Below, piece by piece: positions 35,734 to 45,222 of a stretch of 64,000 nucleotides of DNA. The notes beneath the pieces are model-generated. The model worked only from the letters and a program-made list of their open reading frames with translations, was not told the origin of the DNA and made no database searches. The first letter of the stretch is position 1. The number at the start of each line of letters is the position of its first letter. The stretch lies in NCBI RefSeq assembly GCF_963666675.1, contig NZ_OY762929.1:2976001-3040000 (forward strand), read 5' to 3'. This stretch comes from an uncultured Desulfobacter sp. (GTDB lineage: Bacteria > Desulfobacterota > Desulfobacteria > Desulfobacterales > Desulfobacteraceae). Made by a program: the position numbers and the translations under genes.

Positions 35734-35967
35734 TCAATGCGGATAGATCCATTCATTATGCCGAATCTCTTTTTTGTCCTGATTTGGTGCGTCCGCTTGA
35801 CGGCCATGGGTTTTCACAAGGTGCAGCAGTTTAGACTGGGTATCATCTAAGGGACAGGCGTCTCTGTCAGGCAACGGTTTGGCCGCTTTCATCAGTTCCA
35901 TCAGTTTTAAAACGATATCAGCATCATCAGATTCCTGATGTAAGTTTAAAATATCTTCACTTGCCAT
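35734..35967 (-). CDS. Small 77-residue protein following the carbamoyltransferase
   Basis: Starts at ATG 35967 in a TAATG overlap with the carbamoyltransferase stop, which implies coupled translation. It is acidic in its first third (EDILNLHQESDDADIVLKLM) and has one Cys. I do not recognise it, and it is too short for a known enzyme. Tight coupling suggests a helper subunit of the carbamoyltransferase. Confidence 0.6.
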   Translation of the reverse strand: MASEDILNLHQESDDADIVLKLMELMKAAKPLPDRDACPLDDTQSKLLHLVKTHGRQADAPNQDKKEIRHNEWIYPH

Positions 35968-37667
35968 TATACATTTTCCTTTAGGACCAAAAAGTTACCA
36001 ATTGCAAGCATATCGATATCCGTATATAAAAAACACCGAACCGCATCCACCGGGGAACAGACAATCGGTTCCCCTCTGATATTGAAAGATGTATTGAGAA
36101 TTACAGGCACACCAGATACCCGGCTGAATGCCTCGATAAGGTTGTAAAATTTTTCATTAACAGCTTTGGATACGGTTTGGACACGTGCGGACTGATCTAC
36201 ATGGGTTGTTGAAGGTAATAACCGTGCACCCTTTTCTGTGGCCTGGGGCACCAGAAGCATATACGGCGACGGCCGATCTAACTCAAAAAATTCGGATGTA
36301 TACTCTTCAAGAACCGCAGGTGCAAAGGGCCTGAACGATTCTCTAAGTTTGACACGTCGATTAATGATCTGCTGCATCTGCGTCGTACAGGGATTAGCCA
36401 GAAGACTTCTGTTCCCTAAAGCCCTGGGACCAAATTCCATGCGCCCCTGGAACCACCCCACGATTTTGTTATCCCAAACGGCTTTGGCTACATGTTCCGT
36501 AAGTTCGCTGATCTCCATGTATTCATAAACAACAGGGTGTTTATCAAGAACGGCCTGTATTTGTTCATTGCTGAAAGAAGGGCCCCAAAAAGCATGCGGC
36601 ATCATGGATTCAGATGTTGAGACCGGATCAGACTGCGTTGCTATGGCCAGGGCCGCACCAATTGCAGCGCCGGCATCCCCGGCCGCAGGCTGAATAAAAA
36701 TATCCTGGAACGACGAAGAAGAAAACACCTTCCAATTGGCGACACCGTTCAAAGCTACTCCGCCCGCAAGGCAGATATTATCCGTGTTGTATTCCTTTTT
36801 TGCAAAAGCAAAGGTTTTTTCCAATGCATTCTCAAGAAATCTTTGAACAGATGCGGCGATATCGGCGTGTCGCTGTGTGAGCGGATCACCCTCCCCGTCA
36901 CGGGGAGGGCCGAGCAGCCTGACAAGTGCCTGTGAATACATGTGGGGGGCACCCCGGTGAAAATCAAAATAATCTAAATCCAAAATGATGGCGCCGGTTT
37001 CATCTGCCATGGCAACTTGTTCGATGTGTTTAACGAATTTTGGTTCACCGTAAGCGGCCAATCCCATCACTTTGTATTCATCGTTGTTTATCTTAAATCC
37101 AAGAAAGGCTGTAAACGTAGAATACAATAATCCAATCGAATGTGGATAAACCGTCTCATAATCAAGTGAAAAGGTCGCATTGGACCCAAAACCCAAGGTT
37201 GTTGTTGCAAATTCGCCGACGCCATCGCAGATTAGGATTGCCGCTTCTTTAAACCCGGATGGGTAAAATGCCGATGCGGCATGGGAGTGGTGGTGGGGAC
37301 AGTAACAAACTTCACCTGTAAACTCGTAACGGTCACGAATGGTATTTTCAATATGCCCGCCAAGCTGAATGTCATTATTGAGTTGTTTGAGAAATTCTGG
37401 TTCAAACTGTTTGCCATACTGTTGAAAGGCCTGAATTCGCCGAAGAATTTTTCGAAGCGGCTTCTCATAAAAGACGACCACATCAATATTGTTCCAATCT
37501 AAACCGCTTTCCTTAAGACAGTATTCGACAGCATGTGAAGGAAACGTCGCATCGTGCTTTTTTCGGCTGAATCGTTCTTCTTCAGCGGCAGCTTTAATAA
37601 TTTTCCCAGAAATCAAAGCTGCCGCTGAATCATGAAAATAACAGGAAATCCCTAAAATATTCATCAT
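35967..37667 (-). CDS. Carbamoyltransferase, NodU/CmcH family
   Basis: 566 residues. GISCYFHDSAAALI at the N-terminus and a His-rich CYCPHHHSHAASAFYPSGF near 122 form the YrdC-unlike Kae1-type carbamoyladenylate site of NodU/TobZ; CLAGGVALNGVANWK near 300 and the C-terminal domain with NRSLLANP and NTSFNIRGEPIV complete it. These enzymes transfer a carbamoyl group from carbamoyl phosphate to a sugar hydroxyl. It would decorate a glycan residue. It starts 10 bp after the 199-residue gene. Confidence 0.9.
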   Translation of the reverse strand: MMNILGISCYFHDSAAALISGKIIKAAAEEERFSRKKHDATFPSHAVEYCLKESGLDWNNIDVVVFYEKPLRKILRRIQAFQQYGKQFEPEFLKQLNNDIQLGGHIENTIRDRYEFTGEVCYCPHHHSHAASAFYPSGFKEAAILICDGVGEFATTTLGFGSNATFSLDYETVYPHSIGLLYSTFTAFLGFKINNDEYKVMGLAAYGEPKFVKHIEQVAMADETGAIILDLDYFDFHRGAPHMYSQALVRLLGPPRDGEGDPLTQRHADIAASVQRFLENALEKTFAFAKKEYNTDNICLAGGVALNGVANWKVFSSSSFQDIFIQPAAGDAGAAIGAALAIATQSDPVSTSESMMPHAFWGPSFSNEQIQAVLDKHPVVYEYMEISELTEHVAKAVWDNKIVGWFQGRMEFGPRALGNRSLLANPCTTQMQQIINRRVKLRESFRPFAPAVLEEYTSEFFELDRPSPYMLLVPQATEKGARLLPSTTHVDQSARVQTVSKAVNEKFYNLIEAFSRVSGVPVILNTSFNIRGEPIVCSPVDAVRCFLYTDIDMLAIGNFLVLKENV

Positions 37668-37677
37668 CGTTTTCCAT

Positions 37678-38277
37678 TTAATACGAACTTTTCAGAGGTG
37701 AATTATGTACGGTACAAATAGGGCTTTGCCACCCCAGTGTACCGATATGGCTTTGTGTATGATTAAAATCGACAACTTTCAATTTCATTTCGGCTGCACT
37801 ATTTGCCCAGCTGTGGTCATAGGGTGGTTTTTCTTTGGCCGAATGTGTAAAATCAACCAATGCCCGCTCTTCTTGCCGCCCTAAAGAGGCCAGAGGATGC
37901 AAACAAAAATCGGTATCATTTTCAAGGCCCCAGCGAGCCAGATTACACGCCAGGGAAAGTGAATTATAACGTGTTGAAATAATAATTGAAAATGGTCTAT
38001 AGGCGTGAAGTTTATCCGACGAGATCACCTGTAGTCCTGCAAAATCTTTTTGTTGTAGTTCCGTATTGGAATCAATGACACCACTTGGATCCAAACCGGT
38101 GAGCTTGATCAGTTCGATGAATTTTAAACAATCGGCATTGGCACCCCAAAAAAACAAAGATCGGTTAAATGTTGTGAAGTCCCGAACTTCCAGTTGATGA
38201 TCCGCCGAAGAACGTAAGCCATTTTTTAAGTACAGTCGGATCTCAGATAGACTTACCGCCATTGTTCGCCCTTTCAT
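37678..38277 (-). CDS. Stand-alone Rossmann-like module protein
   Basis: 199 residues. SLFFWGANADCLKFIEL near 40, GVIDSNTELQQKDFAG near 66 and FSIIISTRYNSL near 96 form the beta-alpha-beta pattern also seen at the C-termini of the C-methyltransferase (4758) and the GT-B enzyme (14542). The last 70 residues are unrecognised. Start ATG 38277 overlaps the dehydrogenase stop (ATGA). It could bind a nucleotide or nucleotide sugar; function unknown. Confidence 0.55.
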   Translation of the reverse strand: MKGRTMAVSLSEIRLYLKNGLRSSADHQLEVRDFTTFNRSLFFWGANADCLKFIELIKLTGLDPSGVIDSNTELQQKDFAGLQVISSDKLHAYRPFSIIISTRYNSLSLACNLARWGLENDTDFCLHPLASLGRQEERALVDFTHSAKEKPPYDHSWANSAAEMKLKVVDFNHTQSHIGTLGWQSPICTVHNSPLKSSY

Positions 38278-39209
38278 ATATTTTGAAAGTTCAATTTTCG
38301 TTTTTTTAAAATAAGGCCGTCGATCAGATTTTGCGCCGCATCCATCTCCATCTGTAGGCGCCCCTCACGTGTGTACGATCCTACATGGGGTGTCAACAGC
38401 ACGTTTGGATGTCCACATAAAGGCCCACTGTAAGGTTCTGTTGCAAAGGCATCAAGCCAGACGCCTGCAACCTTTCCACAATTCAACGCCTCCAGCAATG
38501 CCGTTTCGTCAACATTGATCCCCCGTGCGGCATTACAGATAAAAGCCCCATGCCGAATCCATTCAAATGCCTGTCTGTGAATAATTTTTTCTTCTCCACT
38601 TGCGTGAATAATAATGATGTCCGCAAGTGCCAGCGCTTGATCAAGCGCCATGATCCTCACGTCACAGTCACCTTGTTCGGCCAGTGGATCCACAGCAATC
38701 AAATTGACATTAAATGGCTTTAATAATGATGCCGTGCGGCGTCCAATTTTACCAAATCCTATAATAACAACTGTTTTCTTTTTTAACTGGAAGCCTACGC
38801 GTTTATCCCATTTCCCCTGATGCAAACTCGAATTCATGGCACAGGCCTCTCTGAGCAACATGATCACCATGCCCACCGTCAGTTCGGCTACGGCTTGTGT
38901 GGGGCCAAAAGGTGTATACTTGAAAACGATCCCCATCTCCCGGCAAGTATCTACGTCCACATTGGAAATGCCTGAGCCGCATCGTGATACCACTTTAAGG
39001 CTTGATGCTTCCAGAACCTGCCTGTCAATAATTTCAAGTCCTGCCAAAAGAGCGTCCACCCCCTGGAGCAGTTCTATTAATTCGTCACGCATCAGCTTAC
39101 GGCCGTAGGGATTTAAAATAACCTCAAGCCCATGGGCCTGTAATAATTCAACGGGTTTTGGATCCTCTTTTCCAAACGAAGATGTCCCGATTAACACTTT
39201 AGATTTCAA
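38274..39209 (-). CDS. D-3-phosphoglycerate dehydrogenase-type 2-hydroxyacid dehydrogenase
   Basis: 311 residues, short SerA type without an ACT domain. VSRCGSGISNVD near 75 supplies part of the substrate site, VVIIGFGKIGRRTASLL near 148 is the NAD motif, CNAARGINVDE near 225 contains the catalytic Arg and LLTPHVGSYTREG near 280 the catalytic His. It overlaps the Gfo/Idh gene by 4 bp. It may supply a hydroxyacid or serine-like building block, or oxidise a sugar-derived acid. Confidence 0.8.
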   Translation of the reverse strand: MKSKVLIGTSSFGKEDPKPVELLQAHGLEVILNPYGRKLMRDELIELLQGVDALLAGLEIIDRQVLEASSLKVVSRCGSGISNVDVDTCREMGIVFKYTPFGPTQAVAELTVGMVIMLLREACAMNSSLHQGKWDKRVGFQLKKKTVVIIGFGKIGRRTASLLKPFNVNLIAVDPLAEQGDCDVRIMALDQALALADIIIIHASGEEKIIHRQAFEWIRHGAFICNAARGINVDETALLEALNCGKVAGVWLDAFATEPYSGPLCGHPNVLLTPHVGSYTREGRLQMEMDAAQNLIDGLILKKRKLNFQNI

Positions 39210-40219
39210 TACATGTGCCCCTGTTCACTTCCATTTTCGTATATTCGTTCGATCATTCTCATCAATTCGAAGCCATCGCGGCTGCTTCCACTCTGAACCG
39301 GCTTATTTTTTTCTATAGCCTCAAAAAAATCAGTGAGTTCCGCCCGCCAGGAATCATCTTCCGAATATACAAATCGCTGCTCACTATCATGCATGGCCTG
39401 GGGCGGAGGTGTACGTTTGGTGGCGATGGTTAACACTTCTTCACCGCCGGGCATGGTGTAACTCATAGAAGATGTAATCAACCCATTGATAACCATGTAT
39501 CCTTTTTCAAGAAAAATTTCCAAAGCAAAGAGGTGGCGCCACTGGGTCATGGTTGAGTGCAACGATGCCACAATATTGTTTTGGTTGTTTTTCAAGACGG
39601 CGAATACGTTATCCTCAACATCTAAATTCCAATAGATATTTGAACAAAAGCTTTTAACTTCATCAAAACCGCCGGCAAAATATCCTAAAAGATCAAGCAT
39701 GTGGATACCCTGGTCCATAAGAATGCCGCCTCCGGCCTGGGCCCTGTCTGAACGCCAATCTTCGAAAAAAGATTCATCAACACTTTTTCCGTATCTGCCG
39801 CGCATCCATAAAATGTCTCCATACTGCCCTGAATCAATATGCGCTTTTGCTGTTCTGATACTTTCATGGTAGCGATGATTAAAACCAAACATCAGTTTTT
39901 GATTTGGGTTTCTTGCTTCAGCCGCCATCATCTCTTCAACTTGAACAGAAGAGATCCCTGGGGGCTTTTCAGCAAAGACATGTTTACCCGAATCAAGTGA
40001 CCTGACGACCAAATCCTTAATGAGATTATTTGGTGTACAGACAAGAACAGTGTCCACATCCTTGTCGTTTATAAGTTGATAGGGATCCCGTGAAAATTTA
40101 AAATCTCCATGGTTTTCAATGGGATCGCAAACATGGACAACGGTATGATTCCCCATATGATTGAGCACACTGTGCCTCAATTTGCCCATTTTTCCATACC
40201 CGATAATCCCTACTTTCAC
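39206..40219 (-). CDS. Gfo/Idh/MocA family sugar oxidoreductase
   Basis: 337 residues. MKVGIIGYGKMGKLRH is the NAD-binding start; VFAEKPPG near 92 is the EKP motif of the family and FNHRYH near 122 follows the usual spacing. GGILMDQGIHMLDLL near 168 carries the typical G-x-x-x-D-x-G-x-H-x-x-D signature. Likely oxidises or reduces an NDP-sugar or inositol-type ring. No gene is seen in the 113 bp upstream. Confidence 0.85.
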   Translation of the reverse strand: MKVGIIGYGKMGKLRHSVLNHMGNHTVVHVCDPIENHGDFKFSRDPYQLINDKDVDTVLVCTPNNLIKDLVVRSLDSGKHVFAEKPPGISSVQVEEMMAAEARNPNQKLMFGFNHRYHESIRTAKAHIDSGQYGDILWMRGRYGKSVDESFFEDWRSDRAQAGGGILMDQGIHMLDLLGYFAGGFDEVKSFCSNIYWNLDVEDNVFAVLKNNQNNIVASLHSTMTQWRHLFALEIFLEKGYMVINGLITSSMSYTMPGGEEVLTIATKRTPPPQAMHDSEQRFVYSEDDSWRAELTDFFEAIEKNKPVQSGSSRDGFELMRMIERIYENGSEQGHMY

Positions 40220-40332
40220 ATCAAAATCCTCTTAAAATATGTATCCGCCGGCGTACACGTATAGGTAGTTTAAAATACAAGCGGATGGGCGAGCTTATTT
40301 GAATCATGGGTCTTACTATAAATGCCAATCAC

Positions 40333-41280
40333 TTATTGGATTTGTGCCACCAATAGCTCAGACACTTTTTTGGGAGACCAGTGATTTTCCATAAATGCCC
40401 TGGACTTAAGGCCTGTTTCCTTAATCCTGTCCGGATCGTTGATCAGTGAGATAAATTGCTTTTTTAAGTCACAGGATGTTGCAATAACCCATGGAAGGTA
40501 TGTTGTCCCGGCAAATGTTGTAATATGCTGGATATTCCATTCATCTAATCCGGCTATGACGCATAGCCCCTGACTCAAGCCTTCAAGGCTACTAACGCCA
40601 TAATATCCTTGAAGATGATCAAAAAGAATATGGCACTGTCTTTTTGATTTGAGGCATTCTTTGTGGGAGGTATTTTCTATAAGACACATTTTTACAGGCG
40701 CTGCTGAAAACGTGCCCATTTCATTCATAATCTGAATAAATTCATCTGTATTTTTAAGATCTTTTCTCGTGGGAGAATGGCAAACCCCAATATAAGTTTC
40801 GGGTTTATCCTTTAAGGGAGAATAAAGGGGGTCTTCTATTGGAACCAGATTGGGCTGCCATTTTGCTTCGGGCAAAAGTTTTAGTAAATCCGGCGTGCTG
40901 ACTAAAAGATTGGAACGACCAAGTTTTTTATATTTTTCCCGGTATTTTTCGGGGTTCCCCCGAAAATCGGGATGGCCGTGGTGGTGATGGACGATCCGTT
41001 TTCCTTTGAGATAATTTTTGGGGACAAAAGGGCCAAGCTCGGTATATTCATCGGCGGTCATGTGAAAATGAAAAACATCACTTTCTTTTAATAAACTTTC
41101 CACCTCTTCCCATCCATCCTTATCAAGCCACGGCAAATGGATATCCTTTTCAAACATGAAGTTGTAACGAATTTCTTTTGTGATCAGGCGACAGGTGTGG
41201 TTGGTTAATTGGTTAATTGCCTTTGTAAATTCTATGGCTGTGCCGGCAGGATCGTTTATGGCTATCATTAATATGCGCAT
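40333..41280 (-). CDS. GT-B glycosyltransferase (family 4-like)
   Basis: 315 residues. Begins MRILMIAINDPAGTAIEF; VFHFHMTADEYTELGPFV near 71 and RIVHHHHGHPDFRGNPE near 93 lie in the acceptor domain, and HILFDHLQGYYGVSSLEGLSQG near 222 carries the E-x-x-x-E-like donor contact region. Shorter than usual GT4 enzymes. It is the first gene after a 113-bp gap, in which no firm promoter was found. Confidence 0.75.
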   Translation of the reverse strand: MRILMIAINDPAGTAIEFTKAINQLTNHTCRLITKEIRYNFMFEKDIHLPWLDKDGWEEVESLLKESDVFHFHMTADEYTELGPFVPKNYLKGKRIVHHHHGHPDFRGNPEKYREKYKKLGRSNLLVSTPDLLKLLPEAKWQPNLVPIEDPLYSPLKDKPETYIGVCHSPTRKDLKNTDEFIQIMNEMGTFSAAPVKMCLIENTSHKECLKSKRQCHILFDHLQGYYGVSSLEGLSQGLCVIAGLDEWNIQHITTFAGTTYLPWVIATSCDLKKQFISLINDPDRIKETGLKSRAFMENHWSPKKVSELLVAQIQ

Positions 41281-41313
41281 GGTTATAAACTCAAAAAAGT
41301 ATAATGTTAGTTT

Positions 41314-42171
41314 TTACTTTACAGGGCACCGCTTGCATTGAGCCATTTCGTCCGGCGTATTTACAGTCTTTCTGATATGCGTTGCAGTAGAACCGAACCA
41401 GCATTCATCAAAGGTCATCGTATTTAGGTTACCAAGGCAAGGCGTGCCGAAACAACACAGAAAAACGTCCCCCGTTACATCCACAAAGCAGGTATTCCAG
41501 GGCCTTTGACATTTTTCCCCGCCCCTTTTTTCGGGCTGGATGATCTCAACGTATTTATTTGCTTCCTGGATTGGCATTCGCGTATCTGTTTTTCCAATTT
41601 TCTCGGTGTCTTTAAGAATTGGATCATGGTAGGACGGATAAAATGTGTTTATGCAGTCAATGCCATGGGTCCCTGCATAACACGCAAGTTCCGGTAAGGT
41701 TTCAATCGTGGTTCGGGTCATCAGAAAATTAAATTCGATGCGCGGCAATTGATTGCCGGTATTGGATTTATATAACTGAATCAGTTCAATATTTTTGAAT
41801 ACTTTATTCAGAGAGTACCCACGCATCGCCCGATAAGCATCCTGTGTTCCGCCATCAATACTGATAATGAGGCGGTGAATATTTTTTACAATACCTGCCG
41901 CATTTTTAGGGGTAATTAATGTGCCGTTGGTGATCAGTTTAAATTTACAGTTTTCGCTAAGGGGCAATGCATATAATTGTGCAAGGTCATATAAAAGCGG
42001 CTCTCCCCCTATAGGGTGAAACCACTCAAGTTCAGGGTAGACATGTGTCATTTTATCCAAAAGATCGGGATCCAGATCTGAATTGTATTCTGATTGAAAG
42101 CATAACTTGCATCGAAGATTGCATTTACTGGTAACCGAAACAGTAAGTTGTTTTGGATAATTTGATTTCAT
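41314..42171 (-). CDS. Radical SAM/SPASM protein, compact
   Basis: 285 residues. Ligands C17-NLR-C21-KL-C24; PIGGEPLLYD near 53; DVFLCCFGTPCLGNL near 245 and CKRCPVK at the end make a SPASM-type set. It is the smallest radical SAM protein in the island. The neighbours are the sialidase-like gene upstream and a GT-B gene downstream. SPASM enzymes often act on peptides or amine-containing molecules, so the substrate need not be a sugar. Confidence 0.85.
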   Translation of the reverse strand: MKSNYPKQLTVSVTSKCNLRCKLCFQSEYNSDLDPDLLDKMTHVYPELEWFHPIGGEPLLYDLAQLYALPLSENCKFKLITNGTLITPKNAAGIVKNIHRLIISIDGGTQDAYRAMRGYSLNKVFKNIELIQLYKSNTGNQLPRIEFNFLMTRTTIETLPELACYAGTHGIDCINTFYPSYHDPILKDTEKIGKTDTRMPIQEANKYVEIIQPEKRGGEKCQRPWNTCFVDVTGDVFLCCFGTPCLGNLNTMTFDECWFGSTATHIRKTVNTPDEMAQCKRCPVK

Positions 42172-42200
42172 TTTTTTTGAAGGTTACGTCAGAGAATCAC

Positions 42201-43301
42201 TCAATAGCCTTCACCTGAAATATCTGTTATCCATTTCAGATCAAAACGAGCAAGAGCCATTGAACAACATTCATCAGACGATGCAGGAAGTCCGGTCATG
42301 TTGGGAGTAGTTTTGTACATTAAAATAATGGTGCCGTTTGTTGCCACGGTCATGCTTGAATAATCGAACCACTCTCCAAAGTCCGTTACCACTTTGGAAT
42401 ATTGCCAGGAATTCCCGCCATCGGTGCTCAAACGAACCATGCCGTGTTCGCGATAAGGTCCGTCGCTATCAGGATTGGCAAAAATGATGACGTCATTGCC
42501 AAGCCATTCTGACTTACCAGTTGTTTTTAAAAATTCTTTTGGGTAACGAATCATGCTGGCATTGCACCCTTGGGAATGCTCCTTGAGGATTGCGTCATCT
42601 TTGGTCTCAGTAAACGAGTCTCCACCGTCACGGCTTATTGCGGTTTTCCGTCTAAAATCATCAAAATAGGCCCGGGCATTAAAATAAATATCCCCATTAA
42701 TTCTCTCAACTAAGCAGGCTTCTCCCGTTCCTTGATGGAAGGCGTTTGATCGATTAATCGTTTTTCCGTAATCGTCGCTGAAAATGGCGGTACTGTAGCA
42801 CTTTTCCCTTCTATCGTAGATGGACCGATCATTATACCCACCCGACGTGATGGTTACCCTGGCAGGCCACAACAGACGTCCCTTATGTTTGCCGAATTGA
42901 AGTTGAATCCCAGGTGCACTGCCATGGGTGCCCCCCAATCCGCCTGGCGCTTGTATATTGTGCTCAGGCCGCCAATCCGTCCAGCTTTCCCCATTGTCTG
43001 AGCTTTGAAGCCACCCGCCGCCACACATCAGCAGAACCTTACCCGTTTGGTTATCTGTCGCCGCCGATCCCATATGCCACTTGGCGCCTTTTTTGCGACG
43101 CAGTTCAACCAACGGCCCCCATGTCCGGCCATTGTCTTTACTTTTTTTCATCACAATATGACATTCGCCCACATCGTCACATGGGGACTGCCATCGCTGC
43201 TCGCAAAAAGCAAGAATAGAGCCGTCCGGTGCCGTCACAATGGATGGAACATGGTAAAAAGCGTTCTCTTTCTGGGCAAAAATAATAAACCGTTCAAACA
43301 T
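42201..43301 (-). CDS. Sialidase-like BNR-repeat protein
   Basis: 366 residues forming a likely six-bladed propeller. YHVPSIV near 16 matches the FRIP-type N-terminal motif, and Asp boxes S-x-D-x-G-x-x-W/F occur as SKDNGRTWG, SSDNGESWT, SRDGGDSFT and STDGGNSWQ. There is no signal peptide, so it is expected in the cytoplasm. It lies directly after the NeuB-like gene. Family assignment is good; true sialidase activity is not proven because the full Arg triad was not checked. Confidence 0.75.
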   Translation of the reverse strand: MFERFIIFAQKENAFYHVPSIVTAPDGSILAFCEQRWQSPCDDVGECHIVMKKSKDNGRTWGPLVELRRKKGAKWHMGSAATDNQTGKVLLMCGGGWLQSSDNGESWTDWRPEHNIQAPGGLGGTHGSAPGIQLQFGKHKGRLLWPARVTITSGGYNDRSIYDRREKCYSTAIFSDDYGKTINRSNAFHQGTGEACLVERINGDIYFNARAYFDDFRRKTAISRDGGDSFTETKDDAILKEHSQGCNASMIRYPKEFLKTTGKSEWLGNDVIIFANPDSDGPYREHGMVRLSTDGGNSWQYSKVVTDFGEWFDYSSMTVATNGTIILMYKTTPNMTGLPASSDECCSMALARFDLKWITDISGEGY

Positions 43302-43312
43302 GGACGTATGGG

Positions 43313-45184
43313 CTACCTCATATATTTAGAGACTAAGGATATCGCTTTAAAAAAGGCCCGCCCGTTGTTCAGGTGTCCCCGCCAGATTTCCGGAACCCAT
43401 GACTCCGTGTAATTTGAAAAAAGCGGCATGATGCGGGACAGATCAATATCACCTTCGCCGAACTGGACGCCTTCGCCGTCTACTCCATAGGCATCTGCCA
43501 GGTGGAGGTGACGAATTAACGGATAGACCGTTTCAATGTAATTTTTCAGATCTAATCCCTTGGCATTGCAGTAAAGGGCGGCATGGGAAAGATCAAAAAC
43601 GATATTAAGGCCTGCTTCATTGCAGACTGAAACGATTTCGTCGGCATCCATGAAAAAGTTTCCCTTCCATTCCCCGCCAAACAGCCAGGGATATGGCGGC
43701 AGATTTTCCAAAAGCAGTTCAACGCCGGTGGTCTCTATTTCAAATAAAGATTGCATCAACGCTTTTCTGAGCGGAGCTTTAGGCAGCTTCTCTTTTAGAC
43801 TGACAGCATCTGGATGCACCACTATTTTAGGCGTTCCCTGAAAAAAAGGCCTCATCTCTCTGGCCAATGAGATGGTTCTTTGGACAAGGTCCACGGATTT
43901 GGATCGTACGGCTGGATCGGAATGGCATAAATTAATAATTTCACCATCGATAAATTCCGGAGCATGAATGATTAACTCCTGCCGATGGGAACGTTCAGGG
44001 ATAAACGCTGTGGCAAAATCCTTTTCTGCTAAGTGGATTTCAATAACTTCAGGGTCAAAAGCGATAATGTCATAAAAATCATTAAACCTTGCAATCAACC
44101 CCCATTTACTCTGGAAAGAAAATTCCGAAGGATGGGGAAGGTCTCCATTCCCCTTTGTCTCCAAGTCTTCCTCAAAGAAAAATGTATCTTTCCGGATGTC
44201 CCGATGAACTGCCTTGCCTATCAAGTCATCCTTTCTGGACGTGTGAAGCCCTTTGCCGGGTCCCATGACTTTAATGTGTGATTCATTGATAACACAGCCC
44301 TTGGGAATGTCTTGTTCTGCCGCAAGGCTCTTTGCAAACACTTCACGGTTCAAAACTTCGCCGCGAAGAAGAAACCGTTTTCGGCTGCCCATGGCCTGGT
44401 CGGCAATTTCGATGTCCCTGACCAGTCGTTTGAAAGAGTAAGGATCAAGACTGATTTTATGGTCGGTTCCTTCCATGGTTGGATCAAGGGTCAGGTGTTT
44501 TTCAATGATGCAGGCGCCCATGGATGCAGCGACAAGCGGAATGACAATACCGATGTCATGCCCGGAATAACCAACAGGTTTACCAAATTGTTTCAACCAG
44601 TTAATCATTTTAAGGTTCACATCCCTGGGCCAAACCGGATAGGCACTGCGGCAATGGAGTATGGCATAATCCGCAGTCCGTTCATTTAGAAAACGGACGG
44701 TTTTTTGAATCTCATGCCTGTAAGCCATTCCGGTGGAGATAATAATGGGAAGATCTTTGGATGCGATATATTCCAAAAGGGGATAATTGGTTAAATCTGC
44801 TGAGGCGACTTTAAATGCAGTGATACCCGCATTGTAGACCAATTTTGCACTGGTTATATCAAATGGCGTGCAAATAAAATCAATGGGCTTATCTTTAGCA
44901 TACTTTCTAAGCTTTAAATAATCGTCTTTGGATAATTCAAACTTTTTTAAAAGAGGAATAATATACTGAAAACTTTGTTCGTACTTTTCGGGGTGATTCA
45001 GCATGTCTTCCGGATAAAGGCTTATAAGGTCTCTTTTTTGGAATTTTACGGCGTGTGCACCGGCTTCAACTGCTGCGTCCACCAACTCTGTTGCTAATTT
45101 AAGGCTTCCATTATGATTAATTCCGGCTTCTGCGATAATGTATGTCGGATGGTCCGGTCCTATTTTTTGTTTTCCGATTATCAT
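43313..45184 (-). CDS. NeuB-type nonulosonate synthase with SAF domain, fused to a xylose-isomerase-like TIM barrel
   Basis: 623 residues, against about 340-350 for NeuB. Residues 1-275 are NeuB: YIIAEAGINHNGS near 15, HAVKFQKR near 44, ISTGMAYRHEI near 148 and GYSGHDIG near 205. Residues about 288-350 are the antifreeze-like SAF domain (RDIPKG-type AEQDIPKGCVI). The final 260 residues form a second barrel with ELLLENLPPYPWLFGGEW and NIVFDLSHAALYC, like AP-endonuclease-2/sugar isomerases. It condenses PEP with an N-acyl mannosamine or related sugar; the added barrel may prepare that substrate. Confidence 0.85.
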   Translation of the reverse strand: MIIGKQKIGPDHPTYIIAEAGINHNGSLKLATELVDAAVEAGAHAVKFQKRDLISLYPEDMLNHPEKYEQSFQYIIPLLKKFELSKDDYLKLRKYAKDKPIDFICTPFDITSAKLVYNAGITAFKVASADLTNYPLLEYIASKDLPIIISTGMAYRHEIQKTVRFLNERTADYAILHCRSAYPVWPRDVNLKMINWLKQFGKPVGYSGHDIGIVIPLVAASMGACIIEKHLTLDPTMEGTDHKISLDPYSFKRLVRDIEIADQAMGSRKRFLLRGEVLNREVFAKSLAAEQDIPKGCVINESHIKVMGPGKGLHTSRKDDLIGKAVHRDIRKDTFFFEEDLETKGNGDLPHPSEFSFQSKWGLIARFNDFYDIIAFDPEVIEIHLAEKDFATAFIPERSHRQELIIHAPEFIDGEIINLCHSDPAVRSKSVDLVQRTISLAREMRPFFQGTPKIVVHPDAVSLKEKLPKAPLRKALMQSLFEIETTGVELLLENLPPYPWLFGGEWKGNFFMDADEIVSVCNEAGLNIVFDLSHAALYCNAKGLDLKNYIETVYPLIRHLHLADAYGVDGEGVQFGEGDIDLSRIMPLFSNYTESWVPEIWRGHLNNGRAFFKAISLVSKYMR

Positions 45185-45222
45185 GGCGTTATCGTGTTCT
45201 TTTTATAGGTTGCGGCCTCTTT

